A stretch of 64,000 nt of DNA from Streptomyces sp. DH41 (GCF_029813785.1 NZ_JARVKY010000002.1:310001-374000), one strand, 5' to 3'. Counted from the stretch's first letter, positions 9,806 through 21,733 are shown. A program made the numbers and translations. The notes: a model not told the origin generated them from the letters alone.

Positions 9806-9842
9806 CGAAGGCGCCCCCCTTGTGCGGAGGGGGGCGCCTTCG
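9806..9842. terminator. hairpin terminator after glpX
   Basis: Perfect 15-bp arms 9806-9820 and 9828-9842 around a 7-base loop. Degenerate copies of the GGGGCGCCTTCG arm follow to about 9890, so the whole gap between glpX and the wbl gene is rich in hairpins. It probably serves both converging genes. Confidence 0.85.
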
Positions 9843-9899
9843 CCCTGTGCCGGGGCGCCTTCGTCCCCTGCGGGGGCGCCGCCTTCGTCGGCGTCCGTG

Positions 9900-10280
9900 T
9901 CAGCCGGCTGCGGCTATGCGGCCCGCCGCGGTGCGGGACGCCTTCTTGAGCTCGACGTCGCGGCGGCGGCGACGGGCCAGGACCACGCGGCGTTCGGCGG
10001 CGGTGAGGCCACCCCAGACGCCGTAGGGCTCGGGCTGCAGGAGGGCGTGCTCGCGGCACTCGACCATGACCGGACAGCGCGCGCAGACGCGCTTGGCCGC
10101 CTCCTCGCGGGAGAGCCGGGCGGCGGTGGGTTCCTTGGAGGGTGCGAAGAACAGTCCGGCCTCGTCGCGCCGGCACACCGCCTCGGTGTGCCAGGGAGCG
10201 TCTTGGCCCCTGTCCCGCACGGGCACCCGCTGGGCCGGAACAGCGGCTACCTGCAGGGACGAAGGCGGCGGTTGCAGCAC
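9900..10280 (-). CDS. wblI: WhiB-like iron-sulfur transcription regulator
   Basis: A 126-residue Wbl protein. The four cluster cysteines are at C36, C66, C69 and C75 (C-x29-C-x2-C-x5-C), followed by the GVWGG turn and a basic C-terminal tail RRRRRDVELKK that would contact DNA. Wbl proteins bind a 4Fe-4S cluster and usually act together with the sigma factor on developmental or redox-responsive promoters. The GTG start has GGAG 7 bases upstream. The symbol is inferred from the position between glpX and the fumarase genes. Confidence 0.85.
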   Translation of the reverse strand: MLQPPPSSLQVAAVPAQRVPVRDRGQDAPWHTEAVCRRDEAGLFFAPSKEPTAARLSREEAAKRVCARCPVMVECREHALLQPEPYGVWGGLTAAERRVVLARRRRRDVELKKASRTAAGRIAAAG

Positions 10281-10384
10281 GGTCTACTCCTGACGACGGC
10301 TTCGCGAGCGAGAGACGATGCGTCAAGGCTTACCCGTTGTACGCGTGCCTATGCACTGGGTTCCCAACCGTGATCGGCAACGCG

Positions 10385-11089
10385 CTACACGTGCTTGCGC
10401 AAACCCTTCTCGACCTTGCGGTGCACCCGGTGGAGAATGTCCGCGACGACCTTGCCGCGCTTGGGGCGCGCCTCGACGGCGCCGAAGACGGCCCAGCCGT
10501 CCACGTAGACGACGGGGGCCTCGGCCTCGGGCGAGTCGAGCGCGTCGACCTCGAAGTTGCCGAGCACTCCGCCGCCCGCACCGCGCAGCGACACGTTCTC
10601 CGGGACGCGCACCTCGACGCTGCCGAAGACGGCGAACGCCTTGATCACGACCTGCTGGTGCTGGAAAATCGCCTCGCTGAGGTCTATCTCGACGCCGCCG
10701 AAGACCGCGTACGCGTGGATGCGGCGGCCCACCCGCCAGCGGCCCTTGCGGACGGCCCCGCTGAAGACCGCCACCACGTTCTCCTCGGGGTCCGCCGGGA
10801 CGGCTCCGGCGGTGGGGCGGTCGGGGGCCGGGGCGGCGGCCGGCCGGCCGGCGTGTGCGGCGGGCAGGTCCCGCACGAAGACGTCCAGCTCACCGACCGT
10901 CTTGGCGGCCAGCACGCCCTCGACCCGGTCGGCGTGCTCCTCGGCGGTGAGCCGCCCCTCGGCGAGGGCGTCGCGCAGCATGTCGGCGATGCGGTCCCGG
11001 TCGGCGTCCGAGGCGCGCATCTCGGAGACGCGCGCCTCGGCGACACGCGGCGCGGCATCCTGGGGTTGGGCGTGCTTCTGAAGGTCCAC
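10385..11089 (-). CDS. DUF1707 protein with LiaF-like C-terminal domain
   Basis: A 234-residue protein. Residues about 24-75 (MRASDADRDRIADMLRDALAEGRLTAEEHADRVEGVLAAKT) are the DUF1707/SHOCT-like motif of actinobacteria. The C-terminal half (VVAVFSGAVRKGRW, AYAVFGGVEIDLSEA, AFAVFGSVEVRVPENV) shows the repeated F.G.....W / VFG..EIDL pattern of the cell-wall-active antibiotic response (LiaF/YvqF) domain. A role in envelope-stress sensing is plausible but inferred. Start GTG at 11089; an ATG at 11020, where the family motif begins, is an alternative. Confidence 0.75.
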   Translation of the reverse strand: MDLQKHAQPQDAAPRVAEARVSEMRASDADRDRIADMLRDALAEGRLTAEEHADRVEGVLAAKTVGELDVFVRDLPAAHAGRPAAAPAPDRPTAGAVPADPEENVVAVFSGAVRKGRWRVGRRIHAYAVFGGVEIDLSEAIFQHQQVVIKAFAVFGSVEVRVPENVSLRGAGGGVLGNFEVDALDSPEAEAPVVYVDGWAVFGAVEARPKRGKVVADILHRVHRKVEKGLRKHV

Positions 11090-11336
11090 GGCAGCAGCGT
11101 ACCGAAACGCGATAGATCGCGACTAGCCCCTGTGGGCAACCTTGTCGCGGCCGACAGGCGTCGACAACCGCCGACAGCGACCGACAGTCGCCACGAGCCC
11201 TCGGCGGCCTACTGAGCCTTACCTCACAAGCCCGGCGCCGACCGCAGGTTTTACGCTGGTGGACGCTGCCAACGGAGGCCAGCCGTCGTTGCTGAGGAAT
11301 CCAGCCGCGCGTCATGCCGAGTGAGGAATGGGCGAG

Positions 11337-13004
<1,668 letters not shown>

Positions 13005-13082
13005 GCCAGGCCGGTGACGGTTCACCTCCACGGGGAACAGTGGTCGCGTCCAGGACGCTGTGACACGTGGAGGTGATCGTCG

Positions 13083-14486
13083 ATGGCCGACGAGCAGGAC
13101 AGCACCGAGTACCGCACCGAGCACGACTCCATGGGTGAGGTGCGGGTCCCCGCCCACGCCAAGTGGCGTGCCCAGACGCAGCGCGCGGTGGAGAACTTCC
13201 CCGTCTCCGGGCAGCGCATCGAACGCGCGCACATCGAGGCACTCGCCCGGATCAAGGGCGCGGCGGCCAAGGTCAACGCCGAGCTGGGAGTCCTGGACGA
13301 GGACGTCGCCGGCGCGATCCAGGAGGCGGCCGGGGAGGTCGCGGAGGGCAAGTGGGACGCGCACTTCCCCGTGGACGTGTTCCAGACGGGGTCGGGGACC
13401 TCGTCCAACATGAACACCAACGAGGTGATCGCCACCCTCGCCACCGAGCGGCTCGGCCGGGACGTGCACCCCAACGACCACGTCAACGCCTCCCAGTCGT
13501 CCAACGACGTCTTCCCGTCCTCCATCCACATCGCCGCCACCGCCGCCGTCAGCCGCGACCTGATCCCGGCCCTGGACCACCTCGCCGGGGCCCTGGAGCG
13601 CAAGGCGGAGGAGTTCGCCGACGTCGTGAAGTCCGGGCGTACGCACCTCATGGACGCCACGCCGGTCACGCTGGGGCAGGAGTTCGGCGGGTACGCGGCC
13701 CAGGTGCGGTACGGCGTCGAGCGGCTCAACGCCTCCCTCCCCCGGCTCGCCGAGCTGCCGCTGGGCGGCACCGCGGTCGGTACCGGCATCAACACCCCGC
13801 CCGGCTTCTCCGCCGCCGTCATCGAGGAGGTGGCCCGCGCGACCGGGCTGCCGCTGACCGAGGCCCGCGACCACTTCGAGGCGCAGGGCGCCCGGGACGG
13901 CATCGTGGAGACGAGCGGGCAGCTGCGGACCATCGGCGTCGGCCTGACGAAGATCGCGAACGACCTGCGGTGGATGGCGTCCGGGCCGCGCACGGGCCTC
14001 GCGGAGATCTCGCTGCCCGACCTCCAGCCGGGCTCGTCCATCATGCCGGGCAAGGTAAACCCGGTCATCCCGGAGGCCGTGCTCATGGTCGCCGCCCAGG
14101 TCACCGGCAACGACGCGACCGTCGCCGCCGCCGGTGCGGCCGGCAACTTCGAGCTCAACGTCATGCTGCCGGTCATCGCCAAGAACGTCCTGGAGTCGGT
14201 CCGGCTGCTCGTGAACGTCTCCCGGCTGCTCGCCGACCGGACCGTCGACGGCGTCGTCGCCCACCGGGAACGGGCCCGCGAGTACGCCGAGTCCTCGCCG
14301 TCCGTGGTGACGCCGCTCAACAAGTACATCGGGTACGAGGAGGCCGCCAAGGTCGCCAAGAAGGCACTGGCCGAGCGGAAGACGATCCGCCAGGTCGTGC
14401 TGGAGGGCGGGTACGTCGAGCGCGGCGACCTCACGCACGAGCAGCTGGACGAGGCGCTGGACGTACTGCGGATGACCCGTCCGTGA
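13083..14486 (+). CDS. fumC: class II fumarate hydratase
   Basis: A 467-residue FumC of the aspartase/fumarase superfamily, the stable iron-independent fumarase. Markers are [17 protein letters not shown], the substrate site [11 protein letters not shown] and the signature [12 protein letters not shown] nearly ideal ribosome binding site, GGAGGTGATC, lies at 13068-13077. It follows the class I fumarase, so this chromosome carries both isozymes in tandem. Confidence 0.95.
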   Translation: MADEQDSTEYRTEHDSMGEVRVPAHAKWRAQTQRAVENFPVSGQRIERAHIEALARIKGAAAKVNAELGVLDEDVAGAIQEAAGEVAEGKWDAHFPVDVFQTGSGTSSNMNTNEVIATLATERLGRDVHPNDHVNASQSSNDVFPSSIHIAATAAVSRDLIPALDHLAGALERKAEEFADVVKSGRTHLMDATPVTLGQEFGGYAAQVRYGVERLNASLPRLAELPLGGTAVGTGINTPPGFSAAVIEEVARATGLPLTEARDHFEAQGARDGIVETSGQLRTIGVGLTKIANDLRWMASGPRTGLAEISLPDLQPGSSIMPGKVNPVIPEAVLMVAAQVTGNDATVAAAGAAGNFELNVMLPVIAKNVLESVRLLVNVSRLLADRTVDGVVAHRERAREYAESSPSVVTPLNKYIGYEEAAKVAKKALAERKTIRQVVLEGGYVERGDLTHEQLDEALDVLRMTRP

Positions 14487-14547
14487 CCGGAGGCCCGTCG
14501 TGAGCGCTCGAAGCGCTGGAAGTACTTGAATTACTTGTAGACGTTTG

Positions 14548-14592
14548 TGCGCGTTCGTGAGCGTTCACGCGTGTTCGTGAGCGCGCACGGAC
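14548..14592. repeat. GTTCGTGAGCG direct repeat with nested hairpin
   Basis: Two copies of GTTCGTGAGCG flank a TTCACGCGT segment; CGTGA and TCACG can pair. It lies in the 165-base space between fumC and the DUF402 gene and may be a weak terminator for fumC. Confidence 0.4.
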
Positions 14593-14651
14593 GCGGGCGC
14601 TCCTGCGCGATCACCGGCGCGTCGTGTGGCCAGGGCACCTAATATCTGTCC

Positions 14652-15368
14652 ATGGCAGACGGTGAAGCGGTGAGCGCCGCGACGGAAGCGGAGTCGGAGG
14701 CGGACGGCCCGGCCGCCCCGGCGAGGTACTGGGCGCCCGGCAGCCACATCCTGTGGCGGTACCGGGAGAACGGCGGCCCGCACCTCCACATCGCCCGCCC
14801 CGTCACCGTCGTACGCGACGACGCCGACCTGCTCGCCGTGTGGCTGGCGCCCGGCACCGAGTGTGTGAAGCCGGTGCTCGCCGACGGTACGCCGGTGCAC
14901 CTGGAACCGCTGGCGTCGCGCTACACCAGGCCGCGCACCGTGCAGCGCGACCGGTGGTTCGGCACGGGTGTGCTGAAGCTGGCGCGGCCCGGCGAGCCCT
15001 GGTCGGTGTGGCTGTTCTGGGATCCGGGCTGGCGGTTCAAGAACTGGTACGTGAACCTGGAGGAGCCGCTGACCCGCTGGGAGGGCGGCGTCGACTCCGA
15101 GGACCACTTCCTGGACATCTCCGTCCACCCGGACCGCACCTGGCACTGGCGGGACGAGGACGAGTTCGCGCAGGCCCAGCGGGACCGGCTGGTGGACGCC
15201 CGGCTCGCCGGGCGGGTGCGGAAGGCGGGGCGCGCCGCGGTGGCCCGGATCCGCGCCTGGGGGCCGCCGTTCACGGACGGCTGGGAACACTGGCGACCCG
15301 ATCCGTCCTGGGCGGTACCTTCGCTGCCGGGGGACTGGGACCGCACGCCCGCGCACGTGTCCTCATGA
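14652..15368 (+). CDS. DUF402 (FomD/Ntdp-like) protein
   Basis: A 238-residue cytoplasmic protein. After an acidic disordered start it holds a beta-barrel-like domain with GSHILWRYR and WLAPGTECVKPV, then the motif WSVWLFWDPGWRFKNWYVNLEEP, typical of DUF402. The acidic cluster EDHFLDISV fits metal binding. Characterised relatives are nucleoside di/triphosphatases (Ntdp) and the FomD hydrolase. The substrate here is unknown. Confidence 0.8.
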   Translation: MADGEAVSAATEAESEADGPAAPARYWAPGSHILWRYRENGGPHLHIARPVTVVRDDADLLAVWLAPGTECVKPVLADGTPVHLEPLASRYTRPRTVQRDRWFGTGVLKLARPGEPWSVWLFWDPGWRFKNWYVNLEEPLTRWEGGVDSEDHFLDISVHPDRTWHWRDEDEFAQAQRDRLVDARLAGRVRKAGRAAVARIRAWGPPFTDGWEHWRPDPSWAVPSLPGDWDRTPAHVSS

Positions 15369-15493
15369 GACCCTTGATACGCCCCCGGGCAAGAAACGTA
15401 GGATCGTCCTCCGCAAGGCAGCGCGGCAGCAAAGGCAGCAACCGGCGGAGGGTGCGCCGTGCTTGACCGATCGTCACCGAGGGGCGGCAGGAC

Positions 15494-15676
15494 GTGAGCG
15501 AGGGGTACGAGGGCAACACGGGTACGGGCCGCAGACGGTCCGCCGGTGACACAGGAACAGCCTCTGACCACGCGGCAATCCCGTTCCCGGGGCACGTATT
15601 CCGGGTATCGGGATTTCTGCGGGACGAACTGCACGCGCCGCGCGCAGTCCCGGACGGACGGATTCGACACGCGTGA
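15494..15676 (+). CDS. possible small upstream ORF, weakly supported
   Basis: A 60-codon GTG-started frame whose stop overlaps the phosphatase start as GTGA (15673-15676), which would allow translational coupling. However, third codon positions are clearly less G/C-rich than in neighbouring genes, and the peptide matches no family I know. It may be noncoding leader sequence. Confidence 0.25.
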   Translation: MSEGYEGNTGTGRRRSAGDTGTASDHAAIPFPGHVFRVSGFLRDELHAPRAVPDGRIRHA

Positions 15677-17850
15677 CGGAGCACCCGACCTCCTTCGACC
15701 GCCCCCCGACGGGCGGCGACCCCACGGATCCCCGCGGGGCGTTCCCGCGTACCCCTGTGCCACCGCGCGCCCCCGGGGCCGCGTTACCGGCACAGGGGCG
15801 CACGGGAGAGACGCCGCCCGCCGCCGGCGGGGACTCCCCCGATGCCTTCGAGCACTCCCAGCCGGGCGCCGAGCAGGCCGCCGAGCCCGCCACCCACCGT
15901 CCGCGGCCCACGCCCGAGGGCGTCCCGGTCCAGCCGGGCGGCGCGCAGACCGGGACGGGGGCCCTCCCCGCACCGGGAGCCGGAGCCGAAGCCGGCCCCG
16001 CTCCCCATCCCGGCCCGGGCCCCGGCCCCGGCCCGGGGCCCGGCCCTGCTCCCGGCACGCCGGCGGAGCCGCAGCACCGTGCCGCGCCGCTCGAACCGGA
16101 GCGCCGCACCGGCCGGCCCACCGCGCCCGGGCGCCCCACACCCATGCGACGGGACGGGGACCGGCTGCGGTTCGTGGGAGCCGCGACCCGGCGGATCGCC
16201 CGGGGCATGGACCTGGACGAGATCGTGATGGGGCTGTGCCGGGCCACCGTGCCGACGTTCGCGGACGCGATCCTCGTGTACCTGCGCGAGCCGCTGCCGG
16301 TCGGTGACGAGCGGCCCACGGGCCCCCTGGTGCTGCGGTTGCGCCGCACCGACCGGATACCGGTGGAACGGGACACCGAGGGCGGTTTCACGCCCGCGGC
16401 CCAGCCCGAGCCCTCCGATCTGGAGGCCGTCGGCTCCGAGCTGTGCGAGGTGCGGCCGGGCAGCGCGCTCGCCGAGGTGCTGCGCGGGGTGCGCCCGGTC
16501 TTCACGGACACACCCGCCGCCCGCGCCGCCCTGCCGGAACTGCTCGGTGACGGCGAGGACTTCGCCGTACCGGACGGCCGCCGGGCGATCCTGGCGCCGC
16601 TGCGCGGCCGGCGCCGGGTGATCGGGGCCGCCCTGTTCCTGCGCGGCCCGGAGCGCGTCGCCTTCGAGGCCGACGACCTGCTGGTGGCCGCCCAGCTCGC
16701 CACGCACAGCGCGCTCGGCATCGACAAGGCGGTGCTGTACGGGCGTGAGGCGTACATCGCCGACGAGCTGCAGCGCACGATGCTCCCGGAGAACCTGCCG
16801 CGCTGCACCGGCGTGCGGCTGGCCTCCCGCTACCTCCCGGCCGCCGAGACCGCGCGGGTCGGCGGCGACTGGTACGACGCCATCCCGCTGCCCGGCAGCC
16901 GGGTCGCGCTGGTCGTCGGGGACGTCATGGGCCACTCCATGACGTCGGCGGCCATCATGGGCCAGCTGCGGACCACCGCGCAGACCCTGGCCGGGCTCGA
17001 CCTGCCCCCGCAGGAGGTACTGCACCACCTCGACGAACAGGCCCAGCGCCTGGGCACCGACCGCATGGCGACCTGCCTGTACGCGGTGTACGACCCGGTA
17101 TCGCACCGCATCACCGTCGCCAACGCCGGACACCCGCCGCCCGTGCTGCTGCACATGGACGGCCACGCCGAGGTGCTGCGGGTGCCCGCGGGCGCCCCGA
17201 TCGGCGTGGGCGGCGTGGACTTCGAGGCCGTGGAGCTGGACGCCCCCGCCGGGGCGACCCTGCTCCTCTACACGGACGGGCTGGTCGAGTCCCGGCTGCG
17301 GGACGTGTGGACCGGCATAGAGCAGTTGCGGGAGCGCCTCGCGGCGACCGCGCAGCTCACCGGACCCGACCATCCGCCGCCCCTGGAAGCCCTGTGCGAC
17401 GAGGTGCTGGACATGCTCGGGCCTGGCGACCGGGACGACGACATCGCGCTGCTCGCCGCCCGCTTCGACGGCATCGCGCCCAGCGACGTGGCGTACTGGT
17501 TCCTGGAGCCCGAGGACACGGCTCCCGGCCGGGCCAGGCGCCTCGCCCGGCGCGCGCTGGCCCGCTGGGGCATGGAGGACCTCACGGACTCCGTGGAGCT
17601 GCTGGTCAGCGAGGTCGTGACCAACGCCGTGCGGTACGCCACCAAGCCGGTCACCCTGCGGCTGCTGCGCACGGACGTGCTGCGCTGCGAGGTCGGCGAC
17701 GACGTGCCGCAGCTGCCCCGGCTGCGGCAGGCGCGGGCCACGGACGAGGGCGGACGCGGGCTGTACCTGGTGAACCGGCTGGCCCGGCGCTGGGGCGCGA
17801 CGCGGCTGAGCACCGGGAAGGTGGTCTGGTTCGAGCTGAACCGGGGCTGA
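15673..17850 (+). CDS. SpoIIE-type PP2C phosphatase with GAF and HATPase domains
   Basis: A 725-residue regulatory protein. Residues 1-155 are Pro/Gly-rich, including a PGPGPGPGPG run. Residues about 165-350 form a GAF-like sensor. About 370-600 is the SpoIIE/RsbU phosphatase domain, with GGDWYDAIPLPG, VVGDVMGHSM, LLLYTDGLVE and DDDIALLAARF supplying the metal-binding aspartates. About 620-720 is an RsbW-like ATPase with SEVVTNAVRYA and DEGGRGLYLVNRLA. Such proteins control anti-sigma/anti-anti-sigma switches, so a partner-switching role is likely. It starts at a GTG and converges on the PBP gene. Confidence 0.9.
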   Translation: MTEHPTSFDRPPTGGDPTDPRGAFPRTPVPPRAPGAALPAQGRTGETPPAAGGDSPDAFEHSQPGAEQAAEPATHRPRPTPEGVPVQPGGAQTGTGALPAPGAGAEAGPAPHPGPGPGPGPGPGPAPGTPAEPQHRAAPLEPERRTGRPTAPGRPTPMRRDGDRLRFVGAATRRIARGMDLDEIVMGLCRATVPTFADAILVYLREPLPVGDERPTGPLVLRLRRTDRIPVERDTEGGFTPAAQPEPSDLEAVGSELCEVRPGSALAEVLRGVRPVFTDTPAARAALPELLGDGEDFAVPDGRRAILAPLRGRRRVIGAALFLRGPERVAFEADDLLVAAQLATHSALGIDKAVLYGREAYIADELQRTMLPENLPRCTGVRLASRYLPAAETARVGGDWYDAIPLPGSRVALVVGDVMGHSMTSAAIMGQLRTTAQTLAGLDLPPQEVLHHLDEQAQRLGTDRMATCLYAVYDPVSHRITVANAGHPPPVLLHMDGHAEVLRVPAGAPIGVGGVDFEAVELDAPAGATLLLYTDGLVESRLRDVWTGIEQLRERLAATAQLTGPDHPPPLEALCDEVLDMLGPGDRDDDIALLAARFDGIAPSDVAYWFLEPEDTAPGRARRLARRALARWGMEDLTDSVELLVSEVVTNAVRYATKPVTLRLLRTDVLRCEVGDDVPQLPRLRQARATDEGGRGLYLVNRLARRWGATRLSTGKVVWFELNRG

Positions 17851-17874
17851 GGCCCGTACACGCGACTGCCGCGA

Positions 17875-20190
17875 CTACTGCTGCTGCCAGTCCCCGCCGG
17901 GGAAGAGCGGGTCCTCCGGCTCCGTGGACTCGCCGCCCGTCGGCGGTGGTTCGGTCGACGGGCTGTTCGACGGCGACTGCGACTGCGACGGCGGCTGCGA
18001 CGGCGGCTCGGTCGTCGGGTCCTCGGACGTGGGCGCGTCGGACGTCGGCTCGTCGGACGTGGGCGGCTCGGTCGTCTCCTCCTGCGTCGGCGACTGGGTC
18101 GGCGACTCGGGGGCCGTCGGCGACTTGCTCGGCTTCACCGCGTTGCCCTGCTTGGTCTCCAGGTCGAACTTGGTGACCTCGCCCATGACACCGAAGGTGT
18201 ACGCGGCCCAGATCTCCGCGGGGAAGCCACCGCCGTTGACGCGGTGGTCGACGCCGCCCGCCTTGTACATCGGGACCTGGGCGAACGTCTTGGAGTCCTC
18301 GCCGAACAGCCCGACCGAGGTGACCAGGCCGGGGGTGAAGCCGGTGAACCAGGCCGACTTGTTGTTGTCGGACGTACCCGTCTTGCCGGCGACCTGCTGG
18401 CCGTCGCGCAGCGGGTTCTCCCGCACGGACTTCTTGGCCGTACCGTCGTCGACCACGCCGGTGAGCACGGAGGTCACCGTGTCGGCGGCCTCGCGGCTGA
18501 TGACGCGTTCGCCGATCGGGTCGGGGAACTCGATCTTGCGGTCCTTGTGCTCGACCGACTTCACGACGGCCGGGGTGACCTTCACGCCGTGGTTGTCGAG
18601 GGTGGCGTAGGCGCCGGCCATCTCCAGCGGGCTGGCGCCCATACTGCCCAGGGTCTGGGCGGGCACGGCCTGCAGGCCCTCGGTGTCCATGCCCATTTCA
18701 CCCGCGGCCTTCATCACCTCGGGCATGCCGACGTCGATGCCCATCTGCGCGAAGACGGAGTTGACGGACTTGTTCATCGCCTCCTGGACGGTGATGTCGC
18801 CGTAGTCGACGTCGTCCTCGTTGGGGGGCGCGAAACCGACCTCCTGGTCGCCGTCCATGACGGGGCGCTCGCTCGTGCCGTCGTAGATCGTGTTGGCCGT
18901 GATCGGCACGCCGTCCTGGGTCTCGGCGTCCTGGTCCACGGCCGCGGCGAGGATCAGCGGCTTGAAGGTGGAGGCGGGCTGGTAGTCGTCGCGGGTGGCG
19001 TTGTTCGTGTAGTGCTTCACGTAGTCCACGCCGCCGTACATCGCCAGGACCGCGCCCGTCTTCGGGTCCACGGAGACGGCACCGGCCTGGACGTCGGCGT
19101 CGACCGCGCGCTCCTCGGGGTCCAGCTTGCTGGTGAGCTTGGCCTTGACCGCCTTCTCCAGCTCGGTCTGCTTCTTCTTGTCGATGTTGAGCGTGATGGT
19201 GTAGCCGCCGAGCTCCCGCAGGGCCTTGGCCTGATCCATGTCCTCGGCCGCGCCCTGGGCGACGAGCCGCTGCTCGAGCGCGTGGTTGGCCGCCTCCACC
19301 AGGTACCCGATCTGGCCCTGCATCCCGGCGGCGGTCTTGGGCGCCTCGGGTTCCTGGAACTTCATGCCCTGGCGTTCGGTCCGGTCCAGCCACTCCTGCT
19401 CGACCATGTTGTCCAGGACGTAGTTCCAGCGCTCCTGGACCATCTTCTTGCCCGTGTCGCTGGCGATCGCCCAGTCGTACTGGTTGGGCGCCTGGAGCAG
19501 CGCGGCGAGGTACGCCCCCTGCTCGACCGTCAGGTCCTCGGCGTCGACGCGGTAGTAGGCCTGCGCGGCGGCCTGGATGCCGTAGGCACCGCGGCCGTAG
19601 TAGCTGGTGTTGATGTAGCCGGCGAGGATGTAGTCCTTGGGCTTCTCCCGGTCCAGCTTCAGGGAGATGACCAGTTCCTTCAGCTTGCGCGTGACCGTCT
19701 GGTCCTGGGTCAGGTAGTAGTTCTTGACGTACTGCTGGGTGATCGTGGAACCGCCCTGCGCGCCCTTGCCGGAGAGCGTGTTGAGCACACCGCGCGCGGT
19801 GCCCTTGAGGTCGACGCCGGAGTCCTTGTAGAACGTCTTGTTCTCGGCGGCGACGAAGGTCCGCTGGACCTCCTTGGGCACCTTGGCCAGGTCGACGATC
19901 TCACGGTTGCGGTCGCCCGTGCGGGTCATGACGCTGCCGTCGCTGTACTTGTAGACGTTGCTCTGCAGCTCGGCCTCGGGGTTGCCCTCGGGGATGTCGA
20001 TCACCATGTACATCACGATGAAGGCGCCCATGCCGAGCAGGCAGAGGCCGAAGAACGTCCCGAGGACCTTCTTCCAGGTGAACAGCCTGCGTATGAGGCT
20101 CCTCCCCTCCGCGCCCGACGAACGGCGGGGTTTCGGCGCCGCGCGGCGGCCACCGCGCTGTCGCGCTTTTCTCTCTTCCGCTCGTCCCAT
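17875..20190 (-). CDS. bifunctional class A penicillin-binding protein
   Basis: A 771-residue peptidoglycan synthase. It has a basic cytoplasmic start, a membrane helix (VLGTFFGLCLLGMGAFIVMYMV), a glycosyltransferase domain (AAENKTFYKDSGVD and GGSTITQQYVKNYYL), and a transpeptidase domain with active-site Ser in ASTFKPL, the KSVN triad and AGKTGTSDNNKSAW. The tail of about 100 residues is Ser/Thr/Pro/Glu-rich, as in other Streptomyces class A PBPs. The ATG at 20190 is chosen after CGGAGCC; an ATG at 20217 is possible. Confidence 0.93.
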   Translation of the reverse strand: MGRAEERKARQRGGRRAAPKPRRSSGAEGRSLIRRLFTWKKVLGTFFGLCLLGMGAFIVMYMVIDIPEGNPEAELQSNVYKYSDGSVMTRTGDRNREIVDLAKVPKEVQRTFVAAENKTFYKDSGVDLKGTARGVLNTLSGKGAQGGSTITQQYVKNYYLTQDQTVTRKLKELVISLKLDREKPKDYILAGYINTSYYGRGAYGIQAAAQAYYRVDAEDLTVEQGAYLAALLQAPNQYDWAIASDTGKKMVQERWNYVLDNMVEQEWLDRTERQGMKFQEPEAPKTAAGMQGQIGYLVEAANHALEQRLVAQGAAEDMDQAKALRELGGYTITLNIDKKKQTELEKAVKAKLTSKLDPEERAVDADVQAGAVSVDPKTGAVLAMYGGVDYVKHYTNNATRDDYQPASTFKPLILAAAVDQDAETQDGVPITANTIYDGTSERPVMDGDQEVGFAPPNEDDVDYGDITVQEAMNKSVNSVFAQMGIDVGMPEVMKAAGEMGMDTEGLQAVPAQTLGSMGASPLEMAGAYATLDNHGVKVTPAVVKSVEHKDRKIEFPDPIGERVISREAADTVTSVLTGVVDDGTAKKSVRENPLRDGQQVAGKTGTSDNNKSAWFTGFTPGLVTSVGLFGEDSKTFAQVPMYKAGGVDHRVNGGGFPAEIWAAYTFGVMGEVTKFDLETKQGNAVKPSKSPTAPESPTQSPTQEETTEPPTSDEPTSDAPTSEDPTTEPPSQPPSQSQSPSNSPSTEPPPTGGESTEPEDPLFPGGDWQQQ

Positions 20191-20471
20191 GGCTCCGATC
20201 CGCTCCGCTTCGTTCATCTGTGGCCACGCCTCGCGCACGCGCCACACAGGTTCGCCGCACAGGTCAGCTCAGAAAGCTAACACCGGGAGATATGACAAAC
20301 GGATGCCGATCCGGCCTTGTACGGACGTGAGAATCAGCACCCGTTCCTATGGAACCGACGTACGAGAGGGGTTCAAGGTTGCCATTCGCGGGTAAAGTGC
20401 TATCACTTAGATAGACCGACGATAGTCGCCGGACGTGCGCGAGCACGCCCGGCCGGAACGGGGGACCACTC

Positions 20472-21419
20472 ATGCCCACACCCGACGCGCACGACACTTC
20501 GCAGGTCAGCGCCGACGTACCCGAGATGCCGGCGCCACGGGTGCGCGAGACGCAGGCGCACAGCGTCGGTGGCGGCTTCGCACTGCTGCTGGGGCTGGTC
20601 GGGCTGCTCGTCGGCGCCGGCCTGGTCGTCACCGCGACGGCGGTCGCCTCGACCGGAGGAAAGGCCGCGCTGATCATCGGGGGCATCGTGGTCGCCCTGG
20701 CCGCGTTCCTCGCGATGTGCGGGCTGAACATGGTGGCGCCGGGCGAGGCCCGGGTGGTGCAGCTCTTCGGGCGGTACCGGGGGACGATCCGGCAGGACGG
20801 GCTGCGCTGGGTGAACCCCCTCACCTCACGCACCAAGATCTCGACGCGGGTGCGCAACCACGAGACGGCCGTCCTGAAGGTCAACGACGCCTACGGCAAC
20901 CCCATCGAGCTGGCCGCCGTCGTGGTCTGGCGGGTGGAGGACACCGCGCAGGCCACCTTCGAGGTGGACGACTACATCGAGTTCGTCTCCACCCAGACCG
21001 AGGCGGCGGTGCGGCACATCGCCATCGAGTACCCCTACGACGCCCACGACGAGGACGGCCTCTCGCTGCGCGGCAACGCCGAGGAAATCACCGAGAAGCT
21101 CGCCGTCGAACTCCACGCGCGCGTGGAGGCGGCCGGCGTGCAGATCATCGAGTCCCGCTTCACGCACCTCGCGTACGCGCCGGAGATCGCCTCGGCGATG
21201 CTCCAGCGGCAGCAGGCCGGCGCGGTGGTCGCGGCGCGGCGGCAGATCGTGGACGGCGCGGTCGGCATGGTCGAGGCGGCGCTCGCCCGGATCAGCGAGC
21301 AGGGCATCGTGGAGCTGGACGACGAGCGCAAGGCCGCGATGGTGTCCAACCTGATGGTCGTGCTCTGCGGTGACCGCGCCGCCCAGCCGGTCCTGAACAC
21401 GGGCTCCCTCTACCAGTGA
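20472..21419 (+). CDS. SPFH/band-7 (stomatin-like) membrane protein
   Basis: A 315-residue protein with two closely spaced membrane segments (about residues 35-60 and 65-85). An SPFH domain follows ([32 protein letters not shown]), then a helical region. Bacterial SPFH proteins scaffold membrane microdomains and often bind proteases or cell-wall enzymes. It is divergent from the PBP gene and coupled by a GTGA overlap to a small putative DNA-binding protein. Confidence 0.88.
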   Translation: MPTPDAHDTSQVSADVPEMPAPRVRETQAHSVGGGFALLLGLVGLLVGAGLVVTATAVASTGGKAALIIGGIVVALAAFLAMCGLNMVAPGEARVVQLFGRYRGTIRQDGLRWVNPLTSRTKISTRVRNHETAVLKVNDAYGNPIELAAVVVWRVEDTAQATFEVDDYIEFVSTQTEAAVRHIAIEYPYDAHDEDGLSLRGNAEEITEKLAVELHARVEAAGVQIIESRFTHLAYAPEIASAMLQRQQAGAVVAARRQIVDGAVGMVEAALARISEQGIVELDDERKAAMVSNLMVVLCGDRAAQPVLNTGSLYQ

Positions 21420-21733
21420 CCTCCTCCTCCGAAGGGCCGGCCCCGGAGCCCGGGGGGCCGCCCGCGCCGCGCCGGGCCCGCCAGCAGCGCAAGCAGGTGC
21501 TGCTGCGGCTGGACCCCCAGGTCTACGAGGCACTGGCCCGCTGGGCGGGCGACGAGCTGCGCTCGGCCAACGCCCAGATCGAGTTCCTGATCCGCAGGGC
21601 GCTCGCGGAGGCGGGCCGCCTGCCCAAGGACACCGGACCGATGCCACGCCGGGGCCGCCCGCCCCGGGGTTCGGACCCGGGCGCGGGGCCGGGCACGGGG
21701 CCGCCGCCCACGCCGCCCACCCCGCCTTCGTGA
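21416..21733 (+). CDS. small ribbon-helix-helix-like protein
   Basis: A 105-residue protein whose GTG start overlaps the SPFH stop (GTGA). The middle segment QVLLRLDPQVYEALARWAG, followed by ANAQIEFLIRRALAEAG, has the strand-helix-helix pattern of Arc/MetJ-type DNA-binding proteins, and the C-terminal 35 residues are Pro/Gly-rich. Function is unknown. The overlap suggests stoichiometric production with the SPFH protein; it could be a regulator or a local adaptor. Confidence 0.65.
   Translation: MTSSSEGPAPEPGGPPAPRRARQQRKQVLLRLDPQVYEALARWAGDELRSANAQIEFLIRRALAEAGRLPKDTGPMPRRGRPPRGSDPGAGPGTGPPPTPPTPPS

Noticed and set aside
15494..15676. Small ORF upstream of the SpoIIE-type phosphatase as a confident gene
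   Set aside because: Codon bias is poor; kept only as a low-confidence entry because of the GTGA overlap.
18244..20280. 678-codon rightward frame across the PBP gene
   Set aside because: It is antisense to clear PBP motifs and is rich in Val/Leu/Gly/Asp/Arg typical of a shadow.
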